Part shown: positions 1-6,709 of the stretch, in pieces
Numbering within the stretch: position 1 is the stretch's first letter
Layout of the letters: each line of letters opens with the position of its first letter
Source of the DNA: DASYML01 sp036399835
GTDB lineage: Bacteria > Acidobacteriota > Blastocatellia > Pyrinomonadales > Pyrinomonadaceae
Assembly (NCBI GenBank): GCA_036399835.1
Contig: DASWMI010000033.1
Span: forward strand, 1 to 8,262
Direction: 5' to 3'
DNA: 8,262 bases
Notes under the pieces: generated by a model
Seen by the model: only the letters and a program-made list of their open reading frames with translations
Database searches by the model: none
Told to the model about the DNA's origin: nothing
Position numbers and translations under genes: made by a program

Positions 1-1
1 C

Positions 2-784
2 GCCGGGCCTGTCATCGAAAAGAGCGGCGACCTGGCCGCCATCCTGACGAATTTACAGGAGAGCGACGTGCTCTTTATAGACGAGATTCATCGTCTCAAC
101 CCCGCCATCGAAGAAGTGCTTTACCCCGCGATGGAGGATTATCACCTGGACCTCATGATCGGACAGGGTACAGCCGCGCGCTCTATCAAGCTTGAGCTTC
201 CTAAATTCACGCTCGTCGGCGCGACGACGCGCGCGGGTCTCATCACGGCCCCCCTGCGCGGTCGCTTCGGGATAGTCTTTCATCTAGATTTTTATCCGCC
301 GGAAGATTTAGAGATTATCGTCAGGCGCTCGGCTGGCATTCTCGGCGTAGAGATTGACGAGGGCGGAGGGCGCGAGATTGCTCGTCGCTCGCGGGGCACA
401 CCGCGCATCGCCAATCGGCTGCTGCGTCGCGTGCGCGATTACGCCGAAGTTGATTACGAGGGCCGCATCACGCAGGAGATTGCCAGCGACGCGCTCAATC
501 GCATGGAGGTGGACACGTTCGGGCTGGACGAGGTTGACCGCAAGCTCCTGATGACGATTATCGAAAAGTTCGGCGGCGGGCCGGTCGGCCTCGGCACTAT
601 CTCCGCTTCGATTCACGAAGAGAAGGATTCCATAGAAGAGATTATAGAGCCTTACCTGATCCAGATAGGCTTTCTCAACCGCACGCCGCGCGGTCGAATG
701 GTGACGCGTCTCGCCTACGAGCATTTCGGCCTCAGGCCGCTCACGCCCAAGCCGCCCGGACACGGACTCTTCGACAACGAATAG
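2..784 (+). CDS. ruvB: Holliday junction branch-migration ATPase RuvB (5' truncated)
   Basis: RuvB is the hexameric AAA+ motor that, with RuvA, drives branch migration of Holliday junctions in recombination and repair. The frame is open from base 2, so the gene starts outside the window. Against E. coli RuvB as I remember it, about 86 N-terminal residues, including Walker A, are missing. The 260 residues seen hold Walker B (LFIDEIHRL, residues 24-32 of the fragment), sensor 1 (TLVGATTRAG), the arginine finger in PLRGRFG (Arg88 of the fragment, equivalent to E. coli Arg174), sensor 2 (GTPRIANRLLRRVRDYAEV) and the winged-helix C-terminus (GGPVGL, EPYLIQIGFL, RTPRGRMVT). It ends with TAG after a short tail. 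A later ATG at 68 is internal, because conserved RuvB sequence (GDLAAILTNL) precedes it. Two genes, rather than none, separate it from queA. Confidence 0.97.
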   Translation, partial: AGPVIEKSGDLAAILTNLQESDVLFIDEIHRLNPAIEEVLYPAMEDYHLDLMIGQGTAARSIKLELPKFTLVGATTRAGLITAPLRGRFGIVFHLDFYPPEDLEIIVRRSAGILGVEIDEGGGREIARRSRGTPRIANRLLRRVRDYAEVDYEGRITQEIASDALNRMEVDTFGLDEVDRKLLMTIIEKFGGGPVGLGTISASIHEEKDSIEEIIEPYLIQIGFLNRTPRGRMVTRLAYEHFGLRPLTPKPPGHGLFDNE

Positions 785-813
785 AATTTTCCGAGAGCCT
801 TTTTTATCAACCC

Positions 814-2754
814 GTGAACAATAGACCTCGCACACCCAGCCTGCTTCAAACGCCTTTAGCCGTCGCGCTGGCCTGCGCGCTTCTGGCGAGCAGCGGTCTG
901 GCCCAAAGACGCACAGAGACGCGACGGGCCGGAACATCTGTGGTCCAAAACAGGGAGGCTGCGCGCTTGCGCCGGGCGCAAGCCGTAGAGCTTTTGAGCG
1001 AGACGGCAAACGAAGCCCGCGGCCTTGAAGACCTCTTTTACCGCGCGCGGGTTCAGGCTCTCGCGGGCGACGCCCTGTGGCCCTTTGATGAAGCGCGTGC
1101 GCGACAAATCTTTCGCCGCGCCTGGGACGCAGCCGAAGCTTCAGACAAAGCCGAGCAGGAAGAATTAGCGAGCCTCTCAGGCTCCGGCTCTACGCCGCCG
1201 ATGTCGCAGTTCACGGAAGCGCGCAGAGAAGTTCTGACCAGGGCTGCGGTGCGCGACCGCTCGCTCGCCAACCTTTTTCTGGACCGGCTGAAGGCTGAAA
1301 GAGAGAGCGAGCAGGGCCAGTCAAACGCTCCTTCAGCGCAACGCCCGTTTCGGCGTGAGCCGAGCGCCAACAGCCTGCGCCGTCTCTCTCTGGCCCTCGA
1401 GCTGCTTGATGAAGAGCAGGCTCAACAAGCCTATGAAGTCGCTATGCCTGCGGTTGAAGAAGGCGTCAGCGATCTTCTGGTCCTCTTTATGCTGCGGCTC
1501 TCTGAGCGTAATCCTTCAGCCGCGGACAGGCTCTATCGCGCAGCGCTCGAACGGACCGGAAATGATCCGGGCGCAAACGCTAATGACGTGCTGCTGCTTT
1601 CCACGCCGGTTATCTCGCCCGAGCTGCTCATTGTTTTTGACAGTTATGGCTCTTTACAGTTGAGGCCCATCGCGCCGAACAGAACGAGCGTGAAAGCGCC
1701 CGCCTCGCTTTCTCAAAGCTCGCGGATGGGCTTTTATCAACTGGCCGCGAGCATACTGCTGCGCCCCTTTGCTGCGCGCAGCGAGACAGGCTTGAGACCC
1801 GAAGCGCCCGCGCTCTTTTATACCCTGGAGAGGCTGCTGCCCTTCTTTGAGCGCGAGGCTGCGCCATACGCGCCCGAGCTTCGAGCGCGTCTGCAGACGC
1901 TCGCCGGCGAATTAGAAGCGCCGCGCCGCGAACAGCTCACGGCGCAGGCTGGCCTCAATCGCCTGACGCCGGAAAATGAAGGCGACCCTCTTGGTCCACA
2001 ACTAGAACAGCTCGCACGCGCCGGCAAGAGCAGCGACCGAGACAGGATTCGGCTTGCTCTGACGAAGACGGCTGCTCGCAAAAGATTATGGGAACGCGCT
2101 CGCCGCATTGCCACAGAGATAGAAGCTGAAGGCTCGCGTCGCGCAGCTCTTTCTTTTATCGCCATCAGCCAGATTGCAGACATCCCGCGCGCTCACACGG
2201 AGGACCGTGAAGATGATTTCGAGAGCATGGTTAAGTTCTTGATTAACGTGGATGCGCCCGCATTCGCCAGAGCCTGGGGGCTGGCTCTGGTCGCGGAGAT
2301 AGCTGCGCAAAAGAAAGAGCGTGCGCGGGGCCTAGAGCTTCTTCAAGAGGCCGAGAGGCAGGCCGAACTGGTCCAGCAGGGCACACGCCAACGCGCCGCC
2401 GTCTATGCTGTCCTGACCGCTTCGGCTTCGCGCTTTGACGCGGCGCGCGCCTGGGAGATGCTGGCCCTGACCGTCAAGGCGGCCAATGCGATTGAGGATT
2501 ACACGGGCGAAGAGGTTGAGCTTGATTTGACGGCGGACGAAGAGTCGTCCAAAGAGTCATCCGAAGAGACGCCCGAGCCATTCATCATCGAAACGGCGAT
2601 GTTTCGTTTGGACAAGATTTTTGCGACAATGGCGCATCTGGATTTTGAAAAGGCTCTGACGAACGCGCGCGCCCTGAGCGGCCCTGTGCCGCGCGCGCTC
2701 GCCTCGATTGCTGTGGCACGCACAATGCTCGAACAAGACAGGGGCAGAAAATGA
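814..2754 (+). CDS. Predicted secreted Ala/Arg/Glu-rich helical protein, function unknown
   Basis: I do not recognise this 646-residue protein. It starts at GTG, chosen because the first 30 residues form a classic signal peptide: basic residues near the start (Arg4, Arg6), a hydrophobic core at about 13-27, and a likely cleavage site after GLA (Ala30, before Gln-Arg-Arg). The mature part is rich in Ala, Leu, Arg and Glu. It reads as amphipathic helices throughout, with phrases such as FDEARARQIFRRAWDAAEA that recall TPR or HEAT-like solenoids, although no repeat consensus is clear. An acidic Ser/Glu/Asp stretch lies at about 570-587. The gene is 29 bases after ruvB, without a good Shine-Dalgarno, and its stop codon lies inside the heptad repeat block at 2750-2800. 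It is probably periplasmic or surface-associated, perhaps a scaffold; that is inference only. Confidence 0.8.
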   Translation: MNNRPRTPSLLQTPLAVALACALLASSGLAQRRTETRRAGTSVVQNREAARLRRAQAVELLSETANEARGLEDLFYRARVQALAGDALWPFDEARARQIFRRAWDAAEASDKAEQEELASLSGSGSTPPMSQFTEARREVLTRAAVRDRSLANLFLDRLKAERESEQGQSNAPSAQRPFRREPSANSLRRLSLALELLDEEQAQQAYEVAMPAVEEGVSDLLVLFMLRLSERNPSAADRLYRAALERTGNDPGANANDVLLLSTPVISPELLIVFDSYGSLQLRPIAPNRTSVKAPASLSQSSRMGFYQLAASILLRPFAARSETGLRPEAPALFYTLERLLPFFEREAAPYAPELRARLQTLAGELEAPRREQLTAQAGLNRLTPENEGDPLGPQLEQLARAGKSSDRDRIRLALTKTAARKRLWERARRIATEIEAEGSRRAALSFIAISQIADIPRAHTEDREDDFESMVKFLINVDAPAFARAWGLALVAEIAAQKKERARGLELLQEAERQAELVQQGTRQRAAVYAVLTASASRFDAARAWEMLALTVKAANAIEDYTGEEVELDLTADEESSKESSEETPEPFIIETAMFRLDKIFATMAHLDFEKALTNARALSGPVPRALASIAVARTMLEQDRGRK

Positions 2755-2800
2755 TGAGCGATAAGAAATAGCTTTTATCTCATCATTCATCATCTATCAG
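2750..2800. repeat. Inverted heptad repeat block between the secreted-protein gene and yihY
   Basis: AATGATGAG (2750-2758) and CTCATCATT (2779-2787) form a perfect 9-bp inverted repeat. ATAA/TTAT (2761-2764 with 2775-2778) continues the stem after a 2-base bulge. The right side contains an exact tandem duplication of the heptamer TCATCAT (2780-2786 and 2787-2793), followed by a diverged seventh-phase unit (2794-2800). The block overlaps the TGA stop of the upstream gene and ends 5 bases before the yihY ATG. It could act as a weak processing or translation-control hairpin. It lacks the GC-rich stem of a typical intrinsic terminator. Confidence 0.65.
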
Positions 2801-2805
2801 TTTTT

Positions 2806-3735
2806 ATGCGTCGGCTATCCTCTTTTTCTCGTCGCTCTTTCGGCGTTCGTAATCGCGCGCCGTGGTCCAAGATTATCGCGCACGCGCTCCACCAGTTTCA
2901 CGAGCACGATCTTTTTACTTCAGCAGCGGCGATGAGCTACTTCGGACTGTTGACGCTCTTTCCAGCGCTGCTGCTGATGCTCGCTTTGGGCAACTGGCTG
3001 CCCGCTGGCAAGGAGATGCTCACGCATATCATGCAGGTCTATCCGGGTTCCGGTAAATTCCTGCGCGAGACGATTGAGTCGCTCTCGGATGTCGGGCTGG
3101 GAGTCATCATTACCTGCGTCGTCCTCGTGCTCTGGGCAGGCTCCTGGGTTTTCGCCGTCGTCGAGCGCGCGCTTAATCGCATCTGGGGCACGACCTCGCG
3201 CACCTTTCTGCACGGGCGCGCGCTGACGCTCGGCATGATAGGCATCGTCGGGCTACTTCTGGCGGCCTCGGTCCTGGTCACTTCCGTGCTCGTCAGCTTA
3301 CAGCAGTTGGCCTCGCGCCTCAGCCCGCGCCAGCTTGAGCGTATGACCTGGCTCGCGCCTCTCGGCAGCGCCTTCTGGCAGCTCATCTTCGCCATCACGA
3401 GCATTCTTATCACCATCACGCTCTTTGTCCTCGTCTATCGCTTTATGCCGAACGCGCGCGTCAGGCTGCGCGAGACGCTGCCCGGCGCCGTGCTCGGCGG
3501 GCTGCTCTGGGAAACTTCCAAATATGTTTTCGCTTGGAGCCTGCACTACTTTCATTACGACGAGATATACGGCTCTGTCGGCGCGGTCGTCGCGGTTCTG
3601 ACCTGGGGCTACGTCTCTAGCCTGGTCCTGCTCTTCGGAGCACAGATGACCGCCGTTTTTCATTACGAGCATCCGGTAGAGCCTCTCAAGGCTTCAGCCG
3701 CAGACGCGGCCACGGCCCCCGCGTCATTCCCTTAA
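2806..3735 (+). CDS. YihY/BrkB-family inner-membrane protein
   Basis: A 309-residue polytopic membrane protein of the YihY/virulence-factor BrkB family (once called ribonuclease BN, a name later withdrawn). The biochemical role of the family is not firmly established. Family marks are AAAMSYFGLLTLFPALLLM (40-58), WAGSWVFAVVERALNRIWG (110-128), YRFMPNARVRLRETLPGA (211-228) and IYGSVGAVVAVLTWGYVSS with LLFGAQMTAVF near the C-terminus (254-285). Six membrane segments can be placed at about 40-62, 97-118, 140-163, 190-211, 224-246 and 255-277. The N-terminus is strongly basic, which suggests a cytoplasmic location. No Shine-Dalgarno is visible before the ATG; the upstream bases are the heptad block and a T-run. 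The next gene, queA, follows after 30 bases. Confidence 0.93.
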   Translation: MRRLSSFSRRSFGVRNRAPWSKIIAHALHQFHEHDLFTSAAAMSYFGLLTLFPALLLMLALGNWLPAGKEMLTHIMQVYPGSGKFLRETIESLSDVGLGVIITCVVLVLWAGSWVFAVVERALNRIWGTTSRTFLHGRALTLGMIGIVGLLLAASVLVTSVLVSLQQLASRLSPRQLERMTWLAPLGSAFWQLIFAITSILITITLFVLVYRFMPNARVRLRETLPGAVLGGLLWETSKYVFAWSLHYFHYDEIYGSVGAVVAVLTWGYVSSLVLLFGAQMTAVFHYEHPVEPLKASAADAATAPASFP

Positions 3736-3749
3736 AGCTCAACCTGTCT

Positions 3750-3754
3750 GGAAG
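3750..3754 (+). promoter_or_regulatory. Ribosome binding site for queA
   Basis: GGAAG lies 11 bases before the ATG at 3766 (14 before a second in-frame ATG at 3769). The spacing is slightly long, so it supports the first ATG over the second. Confidence 0.4.
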
Positions 3755-3765
3755 CGCATTTTTCG

Positions 3766-4806
3766 ATGATGCTCATCACCGATTTCGATTACGAGCTTCC
3801 CGAAGAGCTGATCGCGCAGCAACCACTCGAAGAACGAGACAGCGCGCGGATGCTGGTCCTTAATCGCGCTGAAGAGTCCTGGCGCGACGACAGGTTTGCA
3901 GAGTTGCCCGCTCACATACGCGCAGGCGACGTGGTCGTCATCAACAACACGCGCGTCTTTCCCGCTCGCCTGCTGGGCCAACGCGAGCCTTCGGGGGGCC
4001 GCGTGGAGCTTTTTCTGGTCCGGGAGAGAGAGCCGCGTGTCTGGGAGACGCTGGCGCGGCCCGCGCGCAAGTTACCCTTGGGGACGCATATCGGGTTCGG
4101 CGACGGCCAACTGCGCGCAGAGATAGTCGGGCTGCTCGCAGAGGGTCGCCGCCTCGTGCGCTTTGAAGGCGATGAGCCGTTCGAGAAATTGCTGGACCAG
4201 TTGGGCCAGACACCGCTCCCGCCTTATATTAAAAGACCTGCGGGCGACCCTGACGAAGATCGCGCGAGATACCAGACCATTTATGCTCGACACAGGGGCG
4301 CTATCGCCGCGCCGACCGCCGGGCTTCATTTTACGCCGCGCGTGATTGAAGAGATTAAGGCTCGTGGCGCATTGATGGTTGAAATCACACTGCACGTCGG
4401 TTATGGAACTTTCGAGCCTGTGCGTGTTAAAGATTTGAGCCGTCATACGGTTGCGCCCGAAGAGAGCGAGATAGATGAGCAGGCTGCGCAAACAATCAAC
4501 GAGGCACGGTCAAGGCGTGCACGCATCATCGCCGTTGGCACAACCACGACGCGCGCATTAGAATCTGCCGTGGACCAGTCAGGTAAGATTCAAGCGGGCG
4601 CGCGCACGTCGCAACTGACCATCAGGCCCGGCTACACTTTCCGCGCGGTGGATGCGCTCCTGACGAACTTTCACCTCCCGCGCTCGTCGCTGCTGGTCCT
4701 GGTCAGCGCCTTTGCCGGACGCGATCTGACGCTCGCGGCTTACCGCCACGCCGTCGCCTCGCGTTATCGCTTTTACAGCTACGGCGATTGCATGTTAATA
4801 ATTTAG
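3766..4806 (+). CDS. queA: S-adenosylmethionine:tRNA ribosyltransferase-isomerase QueA
   Basis: QueA transfers and rearranges the ribosyl part of SAM onto 7-aminomethyl-7-deazaguanine at position 34 of certain tRNAs, giving epoxyqueuosine in the queuosine pathway. The 346 residues match the usual family length and are full of family motifs: DFDYELPEELIAQQP (6-20), INNTRVFPARLLG (59-71), GGRVELFL, LPPYIKRP (about 151-158), APTAGLHFT (182-190), HVGYGTFEPV (from 210), VGTTTTRALES (about 257-267), TNFHLPRSSLL (from 300) and the C-terminal YRFYSYGDCMLI. Translation starts at one of two adjacent ATG codons; the first is used here. No tgt gene follows, although tgt is a frequent neighbour elsewhere. 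RuvB lies two genes upstream, which echoes the common ruvB-queA linkage. Confidence 0.98.
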   Translation: MMLITDFDYELPEELIAQQPLEERDSARMLVLNRAEESWRDDRFAELPAHIRAGDVVVINNTRVFPARLLGQREPSGGRVELFLVREREPRVWETLARPARKLPLGTHIGFGDGQLRAEIVGLLAEGRRLVRFEGDEPFEKLLDQLGQTPLPPYIKRPAGDPDEDRARYQTIYARHRGAIAAPTAGLHFTPRVIEEIKARGALMVEITLHVGYGTFEPVRVKDLSRHTVAPEESEIDEQAAQTINEARSRRARIIAVGTTTTRALESAVDQSGKIQAGARTSQLTIRPGYTFRAVDALLTNFHLPRSSLLVLVSAFAGRDLTLAAYRHAVASRYRFYSYGDCMLII

Positions 4807-4808
4807 TG

Positions 4809-4870
4809 AAGCGCAAATCCTGAATCGTGAAAAGATAAAACCCGTCGCTCACGATTTGCGATTGACGATT
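4809..4870. repeat. Inverted heptad repeat block between queA and the GNAT gene
   Basis: Three heptads read on +: AAGCGCA, AATCCTG, AATCGTG (4809-4829). Three related heptads read on -: AATCGTC, AATCGCA, AATCGTG (from 4870 back to 4850). The inner units pair as a perfect 8-bp stem, AATCGTGA (4823-4830) with TCACGATT (4849-4856), around an 18-base loop. The left block starts 2 bases after the queA TAG, and the right block ends 17 bases before the next ATG. TTCAAG then occurs twice, 8 bases apart (4869-4884). The structure would be a hairpin in the polycistronic RNA; its function is unknown. Confidence 0.7.
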
Positions 4871-4887
4871 CAAGCGTTCAAGAGATT

Positions 4888-5451
4888 ATGGCTGTCCTGA
4901 AAAAAATCCGTTCACGCCTCTGGTCGCAGGGTAATGGCGCGGGTGAGGGGTCGCAGCTCAAGGAGAGCGCGGCGACGGCAGAGCCTGGGCTGCTCGAATA
5001 TCGTTATGACATCAGGCCTATGACCGTTTCGCATCTTGACGACTGCTGGCGTCTGGACCAGCGTTGCTTTGTAGACGGCGAAGCGTACAGCCGTGACACC
5101 TTCGAGTATCTACTGACCTCGCCCGATGCCATCGCCTACCGCGCCGTCACGCAGCACGGCACGATGGTCGGCTTTATCGTCGGCCTCATAGAGCCTGACC
5201 GCACGGGTCACGTGACGACTGTCGGCGTCGCGCCCGAACACCGTCGCCAGGGCATCGCCGCACGCATGATGGACCGCGTGGAAGAAGGCTTTAGACGACG
5301 CAGCGTGCGGATGGTGCGGCTTGAGGTGAGAACGGTTAATATCGGCGCACAGCAGCTCTATCGCAACCTCGGCTACGTCGACACACAGACGCTGCCGCGC
5401 TACTACTCAAACGGTGGCGACGGATTGTTGATGGTTAAGTCTCTGGACTAA
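4888..5451 (+). CDS. GNAT-family N-acetyltransferase, RimI-like
   Basis: A 187-residue GCN5-related N-acetyltransferase, which would move an acetyl group from acetyl-CoA to an amine. The domain begins at about residue 40 (YDIRPMTVSHLDDCWRLD). The acetyl-CoA-binding motif A is VTTVGVAPEHRRQGIAARMM (109-128), where the R-R-Q-G-I-A loop grips the pyrophosphate. It is followed by VRLEVRTVNIGAQQLYRNLGY and a Tyr-rich PRYYSNGGDGLLM end, an arrangement typical of RimI/Ard1-like protein N-terminal acetyltransferases. The first 40 residues are a basic, low-complexity extension outside the domain. The substrate cannot be told from sequence: RimI itself acetylates ribosomal protein S18, but the usual tsaB/tsaD neighbours are absent. 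Only a weak AGAG, 3 bases before the ATG, could serve as a ribosome site. Confidence 0.9.
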   Translation: MAVLKKIRSRLWSQGNGAGEGSQLKESAATAEPGLLEYRYDIRPMTVSHLDDCWRLDQRCFVDGEAYSRDTFEYLLTSPDAIAYRAVTQHGTMVGFIVGLIEPDRTGHVTTVGVAPEHRRQGIAARMMDRVEEGFRRRSVRMVRLEVRTVNIGAQQLYRNLGYVDTQTLPRYYSNGGDGLLMVKSLD

Positions 5452-5490
5452 AACCCATCTCAGAATCCGCAAGACAAAATTCTAAACGCA

Positions 5491-5529
5491 AAGAGCCGGA
5501 GTCAAAATTTCTTGATGACTCCGGCTCTT
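5491..5529. terminator. Intrinsic terminator hairpin between convergent genes
   Basis: A perfect 14-bp inverted repeat (AAGAGCCGGAGTCA at 5491-5504, TGACTCCGGCTCTT at 5516-5529) encloses an 11-base loop. Read on -, it lies 25 bases after the mglA stop and is followed by TGCGTTTAGAATTTT, a moderately T-rich tail. Read on +, it lies 39 bases after the GNAT stop with no T-run. It most likely terminates mglBA and may also stop readthrough from the left block. Confidence 0.75.
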
Positions 5530-5554
5530 CGCTTGAACAGTCTGGCGAGTTGTG

Positions 5555-6139
5555 TCAGCTCTTACGAAGCTCTGTCAAGACCTGCTTGGCGACCGCTTTT
5601 AAAGTATCGAAGACGCCGACGCCCGTCGAGGCGACGGCTTCAAGGACAGGCTCGCCCTTGCGCTGAAGCTCTACGGCCAGGTCCGTGGCGGGAATCACGT
5701 TGGGCAGATCGCGTTTGTTCAACTGGAGCACGTATGGCAGCTTGAGCAGGTCGTAACCCTGTGCGCGCAGGTTCTCTTCGAGGTTGTAAAGCGATTCGAT
5801 GTTGGCGTCCATGCGCTCTTCCTGCGAGTCCGCGACAAAGACTACGCCGTCTACGCCCTTCAGAATCAGCTTACGTGAAGCGTCGTAAAAGACCTGCCCC
5901 GGCACAGTGTAAAGATGAAAGCGCGTCTTGAAGCCGCGCACGGTGCCGAGTTCGAGCGGCATGAAATCGAAAAAGAGCGTGCGGTCTGTCTCCGTCGCCA
6001 GGCTGATGAGCTTGCCCTTTGATTGCGGCGCAGTCGAATCGAAGATGTATTGCAGGTTGGTCGTCTTCCCGCATAGGCCCGGACCGTAGTAGACGATCTT
6101 GCAGTTGATCTCGCGTGAAGCGTAATTGATGAAAGTCAT
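5555..6139 (-). CDS. mglA: Ras-like polarity GTPase MglA (gliding-motility type)
   Basis: MglA is the small cytoplasmic GTPase that, in its GTP form, marks the leading pole in Myxococcus and directs type IV pili and gliding machinery. It is unrelated to the galactose transporter gene of the same name. The 194 residues match the usual length. G1 is GPGLCGKTT (19-27). Switch residues are in TETDRTLFFDF (49-59, with Arg53). G3 is TVPGQ (78-82), with the Thr78 in place of the Ras Asp that typifies this family and with Gln82. G4 is NKRD (141-144), and a G5-like segment lies near VASTGVGVFDTLKAVAK. From memory, identity to M. xanthus MglA is high along the whole chain. It is the second gene after mglB, 87 bases downstream. 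No Shine-Dalgarno precedes the ATG; a heptad tract does. Confidence 0.98.
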   Translation of the reverse strand: MTFINYASREINCKIVYYGPGLCGKTTNLQYIFDSTAPQSKGKLISLATETDRTLFFDFMPLELGTVRGFKTRFHLYTVPGQVFYDASRKLILKGVDGVVFVADSQEERMDANIESLYNLEENLRAQGYDLLKLPYVLQLNKRDLPNVIPATDLAVELQRKGEPVLEAVASTGVGVFDTLKAVAKQVLTELRKS

Positions 6140-6143
6140 AGTA

Positions 6144-6178
6144 TTTTAACTGAAAGTTGACGGGTTAAGGGATAACTG
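6144..6178 (-). repeat. Degenerate tandem heptad tract before mglA
   Basis: Read on -, five consecutive 7-base units are CAGTTAT, CCCTTAA, CCCGTCA, ACTTTCA and GTTAAAA, followed by TACT and the mglA ATG. The second and third units agree at 5 of 7 positions; the others are more diverged. The 7-base period is clear by eye only in the middle units, so the outer units are tentative. Confidence 0.4.
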
Positions 6179-6180
6179 GC

Positions 6181-6228
6181 AGCCGCGAGCGTTACTTTTT
6201 CTGGGCTATCAACGCCCGCGCTGCGGCT
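6181..6228. other. Imperfect hairpin in the mglB-mglA spacer
   Basis: AGCCGC-G-AGCG (6181-6191) pairs with CGCT-GCGGCT (6219-6228): ten GC-rich pairs with one bulged base and a 27-base loop. On - it begins inside the mglB stop codon. There is no T-run after it, so an RNA-stabilising or partly attenuating element between the two cistrons is more likely than a full terminator. Confidence 0.5.
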
Positions 6229-6709
6229 AACTAAACAGGCTTTCGATATCTTCGTCCGAGATTTCAGCGAAGAGTGAAACATCCGCTGCGCTTCTGTTGC
6301 TCGACAGGCGGACGACCTCTTCAAAGATGACTGTCAACTCGTGCGTCGCCTGCTTGACGCGCAATTTGACCAGACCGAGGCTGGAACGGTCGTCGAAAAC
6401 CACGACCAACAGCACGCGACCGATCACGCAGATGTGTATGCTTTCGCGCTCGCCTTCATGCGAAAGCGTGGGAAACTCTTTCTCCCCAATCAGTTGAGCC
6501 ATCCCGCCCGTGGCCGCCACATTCCCCGCCGCGAGCGAGGCCAGGCTTGTCGTATCCAGATTCCCGACCTCACCGTGCACGGCTATCTCCTGACCATCCT
6601 TATCAACCAGAAAAGCCACGCGGGCCGCTGAATCCAGCCGCAGCTTAGCCAGAACAGCCTTAATCTGGTGATACTGCTGCTCGCGCATTACGATGGGAGT
6701 GTCTGCCAT
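6227..6709 (-). CDS. mglB: Roadblock/LC7-domain MglA regulator MglB
   Basis: MglB is the dimeric roadblock-fold partner of MglA. In Myxococcus it acts as the GTPase-activating protein at the lagging pole, so it helps set front-rear polarity. The chosen start gives 160 residues, close to the M. xanthus protein, and begins MADTPIVM with a modest purine-rich site (AGAGAAAG) 8 bases upstream. Family marks are VAFLVDKDGQ (31-40), NLDTTSLASLAAGNVAA (50-66), GGMAQLIGEKEFP (68-80), VVVFDDRSSLGLVKLRVKQA (102-121) and the C-terminal FAEISDEDIESLFS (147-160). That last segment is the conserved helix known from M. xanthus to contact MglA. A longer frame from TTG at 6772 exists, but its extra 21 residues have no family counterpart. 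The gene order mglB-mglA is as in Myxococcus, supporting a joint function. Confidence 0.96.
   Translation of the reverse strand: MADTPIVMREQQYHQIKAVLAKLRLDSAARVAFLVDKDGQEIAVHGEVGNLDTTSLASLAAGNVAATGGMAQLIGEKEFPTLSHEGERESIHICVIGRVLLVVVFDDRSSLGLVKLRVKQATHELTVIFEEVVRLSSNRSAADVSLFAEISDEDIESLFS

Noticed and set aside
254..270. RuvB has LRGRFG where E. coli has LRDRFG next to the arginine finger
   Set aside because: This position varies among RuvB proteins (LRSRFG in Thermotoga, from memory) and the catalytic Arg is kept.
850..880. Possible lipoprotein signal (Cys21) in the secreted protein
   Set aside because: The residues before Cys21 are Ala-Leu-Ala, a poor lipobox, and the hydrophobic core continues past the Cys to a good signal peptidase I site after Ala30.
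308..1009. 233-residue open frame on -
   Set aside because: It lies opposite the conserved RuvB C-terminus and the signal peptide of the next gene, and shows no recognisable motif.
1818..2183. 121-residue Arg/Ser/Ala-rich - frame inside the secreted-protein gene
   Set aside because: It is a shadow of biased + codon use, with no motif and no ribosome site.
4809..4870. CRISPR-like array
   Set aside because: The units are only 7 bases with no spacers between them and lie in inverted orientation, and no cas genes are present.
5512..5745. 77-residue + frame opposite the mglA C-terminus
   Set aside because: It overlaps the terminator hairpin and the conserved mglA coding region, and has an Arg-rich, motif-free product.
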